This document shows positions 40,611 to 48,089 of a DNA stretch of 48,089 nucleotides, one piece after another (position 1 is the stretch's first letter; the number at the start of each line of letters is the position of its first letter). The stretch lies in contig CAVKWQ010000002.1 of assembly GCA_963660385.1 (NCBI GenBank), positions 1 through 48,089 of the forward strand, in the 5' to 3' direction. The notes below the pieces were generated by a model that was given only the letters and a program-made list of their open reading frames with translations, had not been told where the DNA came from and searched no databases. Made by a program: the position numbers and the translations under genes. The stretch comes from Avelusimicrobium sp963660385 (GTDB lineage Bacteria; Elusimicrobiota; Elusimicrobia; Elusimicrobiales; Elusimicrobiaceae).

Positions 40611-40883
40611 ATGCAAATTGGAAATTTGATTATTGAGCCGTGGAATAAACACAATGCTGTTTGGCGCGTAATCGCGCTTTTGCTGGTAGCGTTGTGGGCG
40701 GTGTGGGGAGCCGTAATTTATTACGAAAGCGCCCAACTGACCGCCAAAGTGCGCGCGCAAAAAGAAGAGCAACAGCGCGAGGAGGAACGCTTGGAAAGGG
40801 CGGCCTCTTACCGCCGCGCCGCTCTGCAACGGCAAGCGCAGCCGTCCGGCGTACAAAACGCTGTGGACGCGTTTAAACGGTAA
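40611..40883 (+). CDS. Small bitopic coiled-coil protein
   Basis: A 90-aa protein with a short N-tail, a TM segment (about 20-40, ALLLVALWAVWGAVIYY) and a charged Glu/Arg/Gln-rich helix (about 45-78) likely to form a coiled coil. It lies between two paralogous membrane proteins and could bridge them. No clear ribosome site is seen. Confidence 0.7.
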   Translation: MQIGNLIIEPWNKHNAVWRVIALLLVALWAVWGAVIYYESAQLTAKVRAQKEEQQREEERLERAASYRRAALQRQAQPSGVQNAVDAFKR

Positions 40884-40894
40884 GGAGAAAAATT

Positions 40895-42349
40895 ATGAAC
40901 GTATTTAAATTTTTAAAAAGCGTCTCCGGCAAGGTGCAACTGACGGTGCTGAATACCTCCGTTACCGCACTTGCCGTGGGCGGTTTGGCTTCGGCCACCT
41001 TGTTTGGCGTAGGCGCCGAACAGGGCAAGCAGGAGTTAGCCGTCCGTTCCTTATCCTCGGTGGCGGGCTCCGCCTCGGCCTACGAGGGGTTACAGGAAAG
41101 AAACGGACAACTGACCTCTATTAACATTGTTGATTCCAGCAATAAACTGGCCAACCCCGACGATGTAGCCCGCTTGGGCGATAACGGCTCGGCCAGCCGC
41201 TTTGGGCTGGATAAAGTGGATAATGTGGCAGGTTCCTTGGGACAGGCTGTTCAACTTTCCGGTTCCGACGGTTTGGGGATGAATTCCAATGTGGCCACGG
41301 AAGTAAACAGCGCCGCCACTGGCGAAGCGCGCCGCTATTCTGCGGGTGGGGCGGTGAACGAAGCGGCCCGCCGCGCGGGTGCGGCTAATAATGCTTCCCG
41401 CCCGGTAAATACCTTAACGCGCGCCTCTATGGGCTCCGTGTCCGGCGGAAATGTGTTTAACCAAGCCTCCGGCGCGTTGGGCGGTGCCCGCGCAAACGGT
41501 TCTGCGGCTGGCGGAAGCGACTATCAATTTTCGGGCGCAATGCCCAGCGGTTCCAACTTGGTGTCCGCTATGGATACGGGTTCCGGCGCCAGAGTTCAAA
41601 ATTCCGGCTTTATGGCCGGCGGCAGAAGAACGACCGTTTCCAACGGTAAATTTTCCCGCGGCGGAAACGATTTGCAGGCTATCGCCAAACGCTCCGCCGA
41701 TGTGGCCGGAAACAGCCACCGCGGTGCGAACGAAGGGGCCACGGCCTTTTTGGCGGGTTCCAATAACTCGGGCGGTATGCGCGTAGAGGGCGGTGTGGAC
41801 GTCGGCACGACGGGTTCCGCTGACTTTAAAACACCGACCAACCAACGCTTGAAATCCGTCGGCAAGGCTACCCAAAAGGTGGAAGACGAAGCCAAAGCGC
41901 GTCAAAAGGCCCGCAATACGCTTACTATTTTGCTCTTGGCCAGCGTGGCGACCACGGCGGCGGCTATTGTGTTTGGGTATAATTTAATTTGGAATGGTAC
42001 CAAGCAAAGCCTGGCCGGTACTTGGCAAATTATTGCCGGGTTGGCTATTATTGCCGCGGCAATGGCGACTTCTATCGCTACCTTGGTAAAGGCCGGGCAG
42101 TATGCCTCTCGCTTTGGCGGAGGTTCACTCCCCATAGCGGCAAGTATTCTCAGCGGTTTGTGTGTCGGTGCCTTGGGCTTTACGATTGCGGCAGCCTTTG
42201 CTAATAAAAAGAGCCCGCTTCATACCTTTATGAATAAAATCACGGGTGCAATGAAAAAGTTTGCTATGAAGGAAGGCAAAAATTTTGCCAAGGCAGAAGG
42301 TCTTAATCAGTTAAGAAAAGTAGGCACAGACATTATAAACGATAAATAA
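40895..42349 (+). CDS. Paralogue 2 of a membrane protein pair
   Basis: A 484-aa homologue of the protein at 39142. Shared features are the MNVFKFL start and an N-terminal hydrophobic segment (about 18-40). It also shares GLGMNSN (cf. GLGMNAN in the other) and the block near 257-300 with AIAKRSADVAGN, NEGATAFLA and GGMRVEG, plus three C-terminal TMs (about 345-440). The middle is rich in Ser, Gly, Ala and Asn. A KKFAMKEGKNFAK helix ends it. AAGGAG precedes the start, 11 nt after the small coiled-coil gene. A terminator follows the stop. Function unknown. Confidence 0.78.
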   Translation: MNVFKFLKSVSGKVQLTVLNTSVTALAVGGLASATLFGVGAEQGKQELAVRSLSSVAGSASAYEGLQERNGQLTSINIVDSSNKLANPDDVARLGDNGSASRFGLDKVDNVAGSLGQAVQLSGSDGLGMNSNVATEVNSAATGEARRYSAGGAVNEAARRAGAANNASRPVNTLTRASMGSVSGGNVFNQASGALGGARANGSAAGGSDYQFSGAMPSGSNLVSAMDTGSGARVQNSGFMAGGRRTTVSNGKFSRGGNDLQAIAKRSADVAGNSHRGANEGATAFLAGSNNSGGMRVEGGVDVGTTGSADFKTPTNQRLKSVGKATQKVEDEAKARQKARNTLTILLLASVATTAAAIVFGYNLIWNGTKQSLAGTWQIIAGLAIIAAAMATSIATLVKAGQYASRFGGGSLPIAASILSGLCVGALGFTIAAAFANKKSPLHTFMNKITGAMKKFAMKEGKNFAKAEGLNQLRKVGTDIINDK

Positions 42350-42356
42350 CCTAATA

Positions 42357-42386
42357 GGCGGGGGCGTGCACCGTCCCCGCCCTTTT
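42357..42386 (+). terminator. Rho-independent terminator 11 nt before the next start codon
   Basis: GGCGGGG (42357-42363) pairs with CCCCGCC (42375-42381) and is followed by CTTTT. It directly follows the gene ending at 42349. The next gene begins at 42398, so either read-through or another signal must feed it. Confidence 0.8.
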
Positions 42387-42397
42387 GCGTGAAAATT

Positions 42398-43903
42398 ATG
42401 GCAGAACCAAATAAACCGACCGAACAGGAAGAAGATATAAAACCGTTGCCTCTTTTATGGCAAGAGGTTAAAAATCTCGCGCGCTCCAAAAATGTGCGCA
42501 TTGTGGCGGCGGTTTTTTTGGTTTTACTGTTTTTAGGTTCCGTGGTCCCGGTGGGCAAAATTCCGTTCCTGCGCAATTTGGCGTGGGCTATGGGGTACTC
42601 CGCCGAGGAAACGGAAAATATTTCCTTTTTAAAGGCGCTTTTAACCTGGAACGAGCATACCAAAATTATGAACGGCGAACGCCCGGACCCCGACGGCTCC
42701 AATGTGTTCGCGGGCGATTCGGGCTCGTTAAAGGAACAACTGGAAAAGTCCAAAGCCTCCCAACTGTTTAATTTGCGTGCCTTAAACGCTTCTTTGGCGC
42801 GCCAAGGCCGCAGGGGCGACGCGCTCGCCACCGCATACAGCCAAGTGGATACGGGCGACGGTATAAAGCGCCCGGGCGTGGTGGTTCCCGGTAACGGCGT
42901 AGCCAATACGCAGGCCAATTCCACCCAACAGGCCGAGGTGTATTTCGGTACGGACTCTTCCGCCCTCGCGCGCAACCCCAAGGATGGATTTGACTCTTCC
43001 CAAACGCTTAAAAAAATCGCCAACGCCAATATTGCGGGCGGCAGCGGTACGGATTGGTTTATGCACGCCGTGGATAAGGCCCGCAGCGTGGATTCGGGCG
43101 TTACCGCGCTTACGCAAACGCTCAAAAACGGCGGCGCAATGACCCCGCTTAACATTAATTCCGATTTTGACACCAACAAGGCCCGCAGAGACTTATATTA
43201 TGTGTGGTTGACGAGTATGGCGGCCAAACGCGCCAAGAATCCAGGGCTTAGCAAAATGCTGGCGGGCGCGGGCTTTAACGGGGCGGAAATGCCCAAGCGC
43301 GTGTTTGATTCCTCGGGTATGGCCGGAGGTATGGGCATTGACCCGGATAGCGTGGTGGCGGAAATGGACAGTATCAAAATGGCCCTGCACCAGGAAGAAA
43401 TGTGCAACGCTTCCTTAAAGGAAACGGGGGGGAGCATTGATGCGCAAATTTCCAGTTCGTACGAAGCCATTAAAAGTTTGCCGGGCTCTTTTCCTGCCAG
43501 TTGCGACGACGTAAACGGCAATTTCACCAATAATTTGGCGGGCATCCGCAACAGTTGCAAGGCGGTTGAAAAGGCCTATTCCAATTTGAACAGTACCTGC
43601 GGCGTAAAAATGAAGAACGCCCAGACCGAAAAATGCACCACCCTGCGCTTGGAAGATAAATACGATACGTATTCCAATTATTGCGAGCAGGAAAAGGAAC
43701 GCTGCCAAACCTTGGCCACGCTGGAAGAACAGCAGGCCTGTATGCAGGCGCGCAAGAAATCGGCCGATTATGAGGGCGTGCGTCCGTCGGACATTGAAGC
43801 CACGGTTAATGACACATTTGCCCGCGGGGCGGATTTCTTCCCGGAGCCGGAGTGGGGCTCGTCTATCGGGGACGGTTTGCAGAATACAAAATTAACCCCT
43901 TGA
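42398..43903 (+). CDS. Bitopic protein with Cys-containing envelope domain, family not recognised
   Basis: About 501 aa from the ATG at 42398. A GTG at 42389 lies against the terminator's T run and is rejected. A cytoplasmic tail (about 1-32) is followed by a TM (about 33-52) and a large extracytoplasmic region. The last third carries many Cys (CNASLK, CDDVNG, CKAVEK, CGVK, CTTL, CEQEKERC, CMQ) in a helical, charged context, probably disulphide-bonded. No ribosome site is visible after the terminator. Similar design to the other genes of this cluster, but I see no sequence family. Confidence 0.75.
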   Translation: MAEPNKPTEQEEDIKPLPLLWQEVKNLARSKNVRIVAAVFLVLLFLGSVVPVGKIPFLRNLAWAMGYSAEETENISFLKALLTWNEHTKIMNGERPDPDGSNVFAGDSGSLKEQLEKSKASQLFNLRALNASLARQGRRGDALATAYSQVDTGDGIKRPGVVVPGNGVANTQANSTQQAEVYFGTDSSALARNPKDGFDSSQTLKKIANANIAGGSGTDWFMHAVDKARSVDSGVTALTQTLKNGGAMTPLNINSDFDTNKARRDLYYVWLTSMAAKRAKNPGLSKMLAGAGFNGAEMPKRVFDSSGMAGGMGIDPDSVVAEMDSIKMALHQEEMCNASLKETGGSIDAQISSSYEAIKSLPGSFPASCDDVNGNFTNNLAGIRNSCKAVEKAYSNLNSTCGVKMKNAQTEKCTTLRLEDKYDTYSNYCEQEKERCQTLATLEEQQACMQARKKSADYEGVRPSDIEATVNDTFARGADFFPEPEWGSSIGDGLQNTKLTP

Positions 43904-43927
43904 AAAAGGCGGATTTAATTGTATAAT
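43900..43927 (+). promoter_or_regulatory. Sigma70-type promoter of the 1,293-aa gene
   Basis: TTGAAA (43900-43905), a 16-bp spacer and TATAAT (43922-43927), a perfect -10 box. The -35 box overlaps the stop codon of the preceding gene. Expected transcription start is near 43934, giving a leader of about 150 nt. Confidence 0.8.
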
Positions 43928-43933
43928 AGAAGT

Positions 43934-44083
43934 AAGGGAGTACGCATAAAGAAAGTTGTTACGGGATGGGTATCCAGTTCCGAACAACGGATTTCTTTAT
44001 TTATGTATCGGGATAAAAAGAAGTATCCCCGGCCCTATAAAACAGGGCCTAACCCAGCAGTTTTATTTTAATAGGAGGCACTT
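43934..44083 (+). ncRNA. Structured 5' leader of unknown type (three hairpins)
   Basis: Three stems can be read. (1) ATAAAGAAA-GTTGTT (43946-43960) pairs exactly with AACAAC (43983-43988) and TTTCTTTAT (43992-44000), leaving a 3-nt bulge and a 22-nt loop in which GGAT...ATCC can pair. (2) GGGATA (44010-44015) pairs with TATCCC (44024-44029). (3) GGCCCT (44031-44036) pairs with AGGGCC (44044-44049). A GGAGG ribosome site follows at about 44073. I cannot match it to a known riboswitch class. It may be a cis-regulatory RNA or an mRNA-stabilising leader. Confidence 0.55.
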
Positions 44084-47000
44084 ATGCCAGAGGAAAAAGA
44101 TAAAAAGAAGTCTTTGTTCCCCTTTTTAGGCCCGTCGGACGCCAAGAAGGATAATAAAGACAGTTTTACTTTTAGCGATAAGATTAAGAACAGCAAGCCT
44201 ATGGGTTCTAAATCTTTTGCTAATCGTGTTTCCTCCAAAATCGGGAGCGACGGCAAACCCAGAAAAACTCTCTTTGAGAGAACCAGACGGGACGCGCCGT
44301 TCTTCATCGCCGCTTTGGTGGCGCTCTTGTTACTGCCGTTCTTGTATAAGTACAGCGGACAAGTGAGCGAAGAACCTATGGTTACTCCCGGGAGTGAGGA
44401 ATCCGTGTTTGACCCCGAACGGTACGGCTTTGACACCGCCACGGGCAACCCGGACGGTCAAATCGCCCAGTTTGCGGGGCGCGATTCGCTTAGTTTGATT
44501 AAAATGGGCGACGACACCACCGCTTCGGACGAAGTAACCAATGATTCTATTCCGCCTTACCACGACGGGTACGATGCTTCGCAAGAATCCTCTACCAGCA
44601 CGGAAGTGGAAGAGAATAACACCAACATTTATAAACGTGCCGCGGCTCCTGCCACGCGTGCGGCTTTCCGCCGTGCGGCTACGAAAATCAATCCGCTTTC
44701 TTCCGCTGGTTTAGCCACCCGCGGCGGCAGCAGATTGGGCGTAGGTATGTGGGGCGGCGGTATGAAAACGGCTGCCCGCAAAGTGGGTGCCTCCGGCCAG
44801 CGCAACAGCCCCAAGCCGGTTTCCTTGCAGCCCTTGCAGGCGGCGGGTAAACCGTCCAGAACCTCTTTTGGTAACGGGTCTGCGGCCGAAGCCAGACGCT
44901 CCAAAGACGCTATGTCCAAAGCCAACGCTATGCAGGCGTTGATGGACGCGCAGATGAAGCCTGTCCAACCCGGCAAAATCGGCGGTTTGGGCGGCGGCAG
45001 TTTTGGCCCCGGCGGCGGTAAAGGCGATTTGGACCGCAAATTCACCTACAACGGCAAAGAACCCTGGTGGTGGGATATGATGAAAACCCGCGCCCAGAAA
45101 GAGTGGGAAGCCAACTTTAACCGCAAATGGGACTGGATTAAGTGGAAAGATAAACTGTTACAGGGCTTTTTAGACGGTATCTTCTCCTGCTTGTTGACGG
45201 GTACCGACGATTGGTCTATGGGTAAAATGTTCGGTGCGGCCGCTGGCGAAGGGAAAGAATCCAAATGCGGTAAATATACTGCCAAAGATTGGACTGAAGA
45301 AAACTGCCCGGATTGTGTTAAAAAGGGTAAATTTGGAAAAGCCGCTTGCTGGGCGTTGTTTGGCTATACGGGTGCTGATGGACAAAAGAACCCGTGGGTG
45401 TCTGGTAGCCCGAACGAAGCGACCTTGGGCCCGATTGCCCAGCGTGTGGACTGCCTGAGCAACGGTTTTGGCGGTGCGTTTGGCAAAATGTGGAGCAAAC
45501 TCTTTGGTAAAAACAAAGGTACGTTTGCCGAAGCAGGCGACTGCAACACCTTTGCAAAAGACGGCCTCTATACGGCTGATTTTGACAGCACCAAAGATGC
45601 CAGCAAATGGACGGTGTTCCATTACGTAGTAGGTATTCCTACTGCCAGATTGTCCGCTTACTATCAAATGACGCCTACCAAACAAGCGCAAGAATTGGTG
45701 GTGGGTTACATTGATAGAGGTTCCAAATTTAACAGCAACATCCCGGCAATGACGAAACGCACGGACTTTGTGCCGTTGTTTGTGGAAAGCGTTGCTATTA
45801 AGAATAGAAAGATTAAAAAAGATAAACCCGCGGCTACCCAAGCCTCTACGGGCACGGCTACCGCTGATGCCGCTTCCGGCAATGAAGTAGCCCCCGAAGA
45901 TGTAGATGCGTTGGGTGCTCAGCCGATGATGAAATACACCGCCTTCTTGGGTGTGTTGCGCAAAGGCGGCGTAATGAAAGATGCGGGCGAAACCGACGCC
46001 AAAGATTCCTTGACTGTTTCCACCAAAGGTGCCAAACAGGGCAAAGGCTTTGTAACGGGTGCGCGCTGCCCGTATCCGCTGGTGCGTATCACCTGCGAAA
46101 ACCACGCCACGGTTTCCAGCCAGGGCGCCAAGATTAACGGTATGCCGTATGCCCACCTTACGTTTACCAACGGTATGACGGGTGAAGCGGCTTACAACGC
46201 TATGAAGTCCCGCTTCCTGATTTCGTATATGATTCAGGGCGACGATAACGATGTAGCGTCCGCGATTACCACCTCTACGGGTATGGCGCAAGGCCAGTAT
46301 TACGATATCCCGCATATGGATATCAAACCGTACAAGGGTTCGTGGAGCCAGCAAATGACGGGCAACGGTTTTGTAACCAACTCGTTGGGTACGGAACGCA
46401 ACGCTAAGGATTTGGCCACGGGTTACCAAGTAATTGCTAACTCTGCCAATATCAAAGCGTTGCATATTGATAAAGATGGCAATAGAATTGATAATCCGTC
46501 CAAACGCACGATTATCACGTGGGAAATCCGCCAGTGCGACAGCCTGTCCGTGGACGGCGAAAGCATCAATAAAGGCGGCTGCCAAAACGGCGTAATCAAA
46601 CTGCGCGACGAGAAGGGTAATGTTACGAAAGTTTTGGGCCAAGACCGCCCGGGCCGCGTAGTCAGCACCGCTACCTGCGTGTATGACGACGGTGGTAACA
46701 ATTATGTCGGCTTCCCGGTAACCTTGGGTGACGATAATAACCCGGACCCGGTACCGCCTCAGCCGGAAGTGAAACCAGAATCGCAGAATCCGCAAGAAAA
46801 AATCTTGCAGTTTGCGGATAATATGAACGGCAACAAAGGTATTCCGTCCAAATACCAGGAACGCGCGGGCTTGCTTAATATCCCGACGCTTTCCGTAAAC
46901 GGTAAAGGCGGTTCCAAACCGTTCAACGAAGCCCTTACTGGTAAAGAGTGCTTGGCGGTGGGTGTGGCCCGCGGTGGCGGTTCTGCCCCCTTGTTACAGC

Positions 47001-47965
47001 AAGATGTGGCGGCTGATTATATTAACAGCGTAATTGCTAGCACAAACGCTTCGCAAACTTTTACGGCGGCGAATACCAAGTTCGTACACTCCGGCAAAGT
47101 AAGTGTGCCGCAGTTGGTGGACGCTATGACGGTGGCCTATGCGCAGGATAAAAATGCAAAGGTGCCGCTGGAAGTAGTCTGCTCTTTGGGTAAAACCATT
47201 GGGTTTAACTCTTACGACCCGCAAATGATGAAATTGCGCGCTCCGTGGAGAAATACGTTTGGTGCGTTTGCCGCTTATACGGGTGCTGATTCCTCGTATT
47301 TCCCGGCTCCGCTTACGTTGCAGAACGCCAAGAACTTGGACTTAGCCAATACGACAGAGGCACAACGTAAGAAAATGCTTATTGCCGATAGACGCTTCTT
47401 GGGTTGCGGTGCAATAAAACAAGGTAACGGCGTAACCATTAAGGCTATGGATAGTGTAAGACCGTACCACTATGGCCGCTACAACTGGAACGAAATGAGC
47501 ACGGGCGATCAGCAGAAGGTTGAACCGTATAGTGGCCCGACTGGCCGCAATGGTTATTTGTCTGCCTTGGAACACGGTGGCTGGGTAACCGATGCTGACG
47601 CCCCCAAAGCCTTTCCGTTGCACGCCATTGCGGAAGCGGTTGGTTTCCAACGCAAAGAATCCGTAACCAAGGAAGAGTTGAAGGCTAGTTCCAACAAGAC
47701 GATTGACTCCTTGAACCGCAAAGAGTATTTAACGCAGAATTATCATTTGTTTAATGAAAATGCGGCGGACCCGTGCGGTTTAGGAGATGGTGTAATGCCC
47801 GTAGAAGATGCTTTGCGCTATATTGGTGCGCTGTGCATTAACGGTAAAAATGCAAAACCGAGCAACAGCAACAATAGAGTGTGTGGCAAATATTACGGTG
47901 TGGCGGGTGAATCCACAACCAGTACCTATGATTCCAATGAAACGCTTGATGTGAATAATATGTAG
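44084..47965 (+). CDS. Very large bitopic envelope protein with Cys pairs, family not recognised
   Basis: A 1,293-aa protein with a charged cytoplasmic tail (about 1-69) and one TM (about 70-89, FFIAALVALLLLPFLY). The extracytoplasmic region of ~1,200 aa starts with an Ala/Arg/Gly-rich linker (to about 320), then a Trp-rich stretch (WWWDMMKTRAQKEW), a Cys cluster (CGKY, CPDCVKK, CWALFG; about 398-425) and further Cys-containing blocks (CPYPLVRITC, CDSLS, CGLGD) separated by a Pro/Asp/Glu linker near 888-910. No enzyme motif is evident. It has its own promoter, a GGAGG ribosome site and a terminator, so it is likely made in quantity. A surface or pilus-associated structural role is inferred. 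Confidence 0.8.
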   Translation: MPEEKDKKKSLFPFLGPSDAKKDNKDSFTFSDKIKNSKPMGSKSFANRVSSKIGSDGKPRKTLFERTRRDAPFFIAALVALLLLPFLYKYSGQVSEEPMVTPGSEESVFDPERYGFDTATGNPDGQIAQFAGRDSLSLIKMGDDTTASDEVTNDSIPPYHDGYDASQESSTSTEVEENNTNIYKRAAAPATRAAFRRAATKINPLSSAGLATRGGSRLGVGMWGGGMKTAARKVGASGQRNSPKPVSLQPLQAAGKPSRTSFGNGSAAEARRSKDAMSKANAMQALMDAQMKPVQPGKIGGLGGGSFGPGGGKGDLDRKFTYNGKEPWWWDMMKTRAQKEWEANFNRKWDWIKWKDKLLQGFLDGIFSCLLTGTDDWSMGKMFGAAAGEGKESKCGKYTAKDWTEENCPDCVKKGKFGKAACWALFGYTGADGQKNPWVSGSPNEATLGPIAQRVDCLSNGFGGAFGKMWSKLFGKNKGTFAEAGDCNTFAKDGLYTADFDSTKDASKWTVFHYVVGIPTARLSAYYQMTPTKQAQELVVGYIDRGSKFNSNIPAMTKRTDFVPLFVESVAIKNRKIKKDKPAATQASTGTATADAASGNEVAPEDVDALGAQPMMKYTAFLGVLRKGGVMKDAGETDAKDSLTVSTKGAKQGKGFVTGARCPYPLVRITCENHATVSSQGAKINGMPYAHLTFTNGMTGEAAYNAMKSRFLISYMIQGDDNDVASAITTSTGMAQGQYYDIPHMDIKPYKGSWSQQMTGNGFVTNSLGTERNAKDLATGYQVIANSANIKALHIDKDGNRIDNPSKRTIITWEIRQCDSLSVDGESINKGGCQNGVIKLRDEKGNVTKVLGQDRPGRVVSTATCVYDDGGNNYVGFPVTLGDDNNPDPVPPQPEVKPESQNPQEKILQFADNMNGNKGIPSKYQERAGLLNIPTLSVNGKGGSKPFNEALTGKECLAVGVARGGGSAPLLQQDVAADYINSVIASTNASQTFTAANTKFVHSGKVSVPQLVDAMTVAYAQDKNAKVPLEVVCSLGKTIGFNSYDPQMMKLRAPWRNTFGAFAAYTGADSSYFPAPLTLQNAKNLDLANTTEAQRKKMLIADRRFLGCGAIKQGNGVTIKAMDSVRPYHYGRYNWNEMSTGDQQKVEPYSGPTGRNGYLSALEHGGWVTDADAPKAFPLHAIAEAVGFQRKESVTKEELKASSNKTIDSLNRKEYLTQNYHLFNENAADPCGLGDGVMPVEDALRYIGALCINGKNAKPSNSNNRVCGKYYGVAGESTTSTYDSNETLDVNNM

Positions 47966-47986
47966 AGTAAGCAGTGAGTAAAAAAG

Positions 47987-48019
47987 ACCCCGGGGGGATA
48001 AAACCTCCCGGGGTTTTTT
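47987..48019 (+). terminator. Rho-independent terminator after the 1,293-aa gene
   Basis: ACCCCGGGGGG (47987-47997) pairs with CCTCCCGGGGT (48004-48014), with one G-U pair, around ATAAAA, then a run of six T. It ends the right-hand gene cluster. Confidence 0.93.
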
Positions 48020-48042
48020 CTTGGCCTGTTTTTTATATAAAA

Positions 48043-48071
48043 GTCATTCTGAACTTGTTTCAGAATCTACC
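48043..48071 (+). repeat. Palindromic element D
   Basis: Twenty-nine bases, GTCATTCTGAACTTG...CTACC, exactly complementary to 14154-14182. The core arms ATTCTGAA and TTCAGAAT pair. Another member of the family found around the GIY-YIG gene. Confidence 0.92.
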
Positions 48072-48089
48072 TTATTGGTTGTTCGTTGT

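Noticed and set aside
45170..46795. Long open frame (541 codons) on the minus strand
   Set aside because: Antisense shadow of the 1,293-aa gene. No ribosome site, no recognisable domain, and the + strand gene has promoter and terminator.
37620..47965. Conjugation or type IV secretion cluster
   Set aside because: Three C-terminal TMs and Cys-rich envelope proteins are loosely reminiscent, but no VirB4, VirD4, relaxase or other ATPase gene is present.
1..48089. tRNA or rRNA genes
   Set aside because: I found no cloverleaf-like or rRNA-like sequence in the few gaps between genes.

Overview
This window looks like a piece of a Gram-negative bacterial chromosome. Every gene I accept is on the + strand and packing is tight, with several 4-17 nt overlaps. 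My best guess for the lineage is the phylum Elusimicrobiota (a gut-type Elusimicrobium relative). That is an inference from gene content: a Tad pilus locus joined to a PorV-type outer-membrane protein, a giant FlgD-Ig-repeat protein and many Cys-rich secreted proteins. No rRNA or other marker is present to prove it.

Region 1 (1-946) holds the 3' end of a Cys-rich secreted protein and a clean terminator. Region 2 (about 1,150-13,580) is a long run of mostly housekeeping genes with no obvious internal terminator: M50 protease, ScpA, ScpB, glycogen synthase, alkaline phosphatase, FtsX, an EnvC-like degenerate M23 protein, a CtpA/S41 protease, TsaD, a solute-binding-fold protein without a signal peptide, and a GAF-GGDEF diguanylate cyclase. 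Region 3 (13,580-14,845) is a repeat island. A small GIY-YIG nuclease gene sits between two ~98 bp direct repeats and several palindromic GTCATYCTGAA-type elements. One of these elements recurs, inverted, at the far right end of the window.

Region 4 (14,860-31,823) is a Tad/Flp pilus operon. In order it has a 1,545-aa FlgD-repeat protein, a PorV-like outer-membrane protein, two Flp-type pilins, TadE, CpaB, an unusually short secretin, a fused CpaE(TadZ)-CpaF(TadA) ATPase, a TadB with an extra exported N-terminal domain, TadC, a TPR protein, a HAMP sensor-like protein without an output domain, a small membrane protein, a thioredoxin-fold protein and a terminator. Region 5 (31,891-37,482) encodes a histidine kinase, a receiver-kinase hybrid and a NarL-type regulator. 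These are followed without a gap by more Tad parts: a 57-aa Flp-like pilin, a TadG-like protein and a second TadE-like protein.

Region 6 (37,500-48,019) is the least explained part. A strong sigma70-type promoter overlapped by an inverted repeat starts a set of six genes that I cannot assign to any family. Most have one N-terminal membrane anchor and a large low-complexity or Cys-containing envelope domain. Two are paralogues with three C-terminal membrane segments. The last (1,293 aa) has its own promoter and a ~150 nt leader with three predicted hairpins. Their position directly after the pilus genes suggests an envelope apparatus that works with the Tad pilus. This is the best candidate in the window for an undescribed system.
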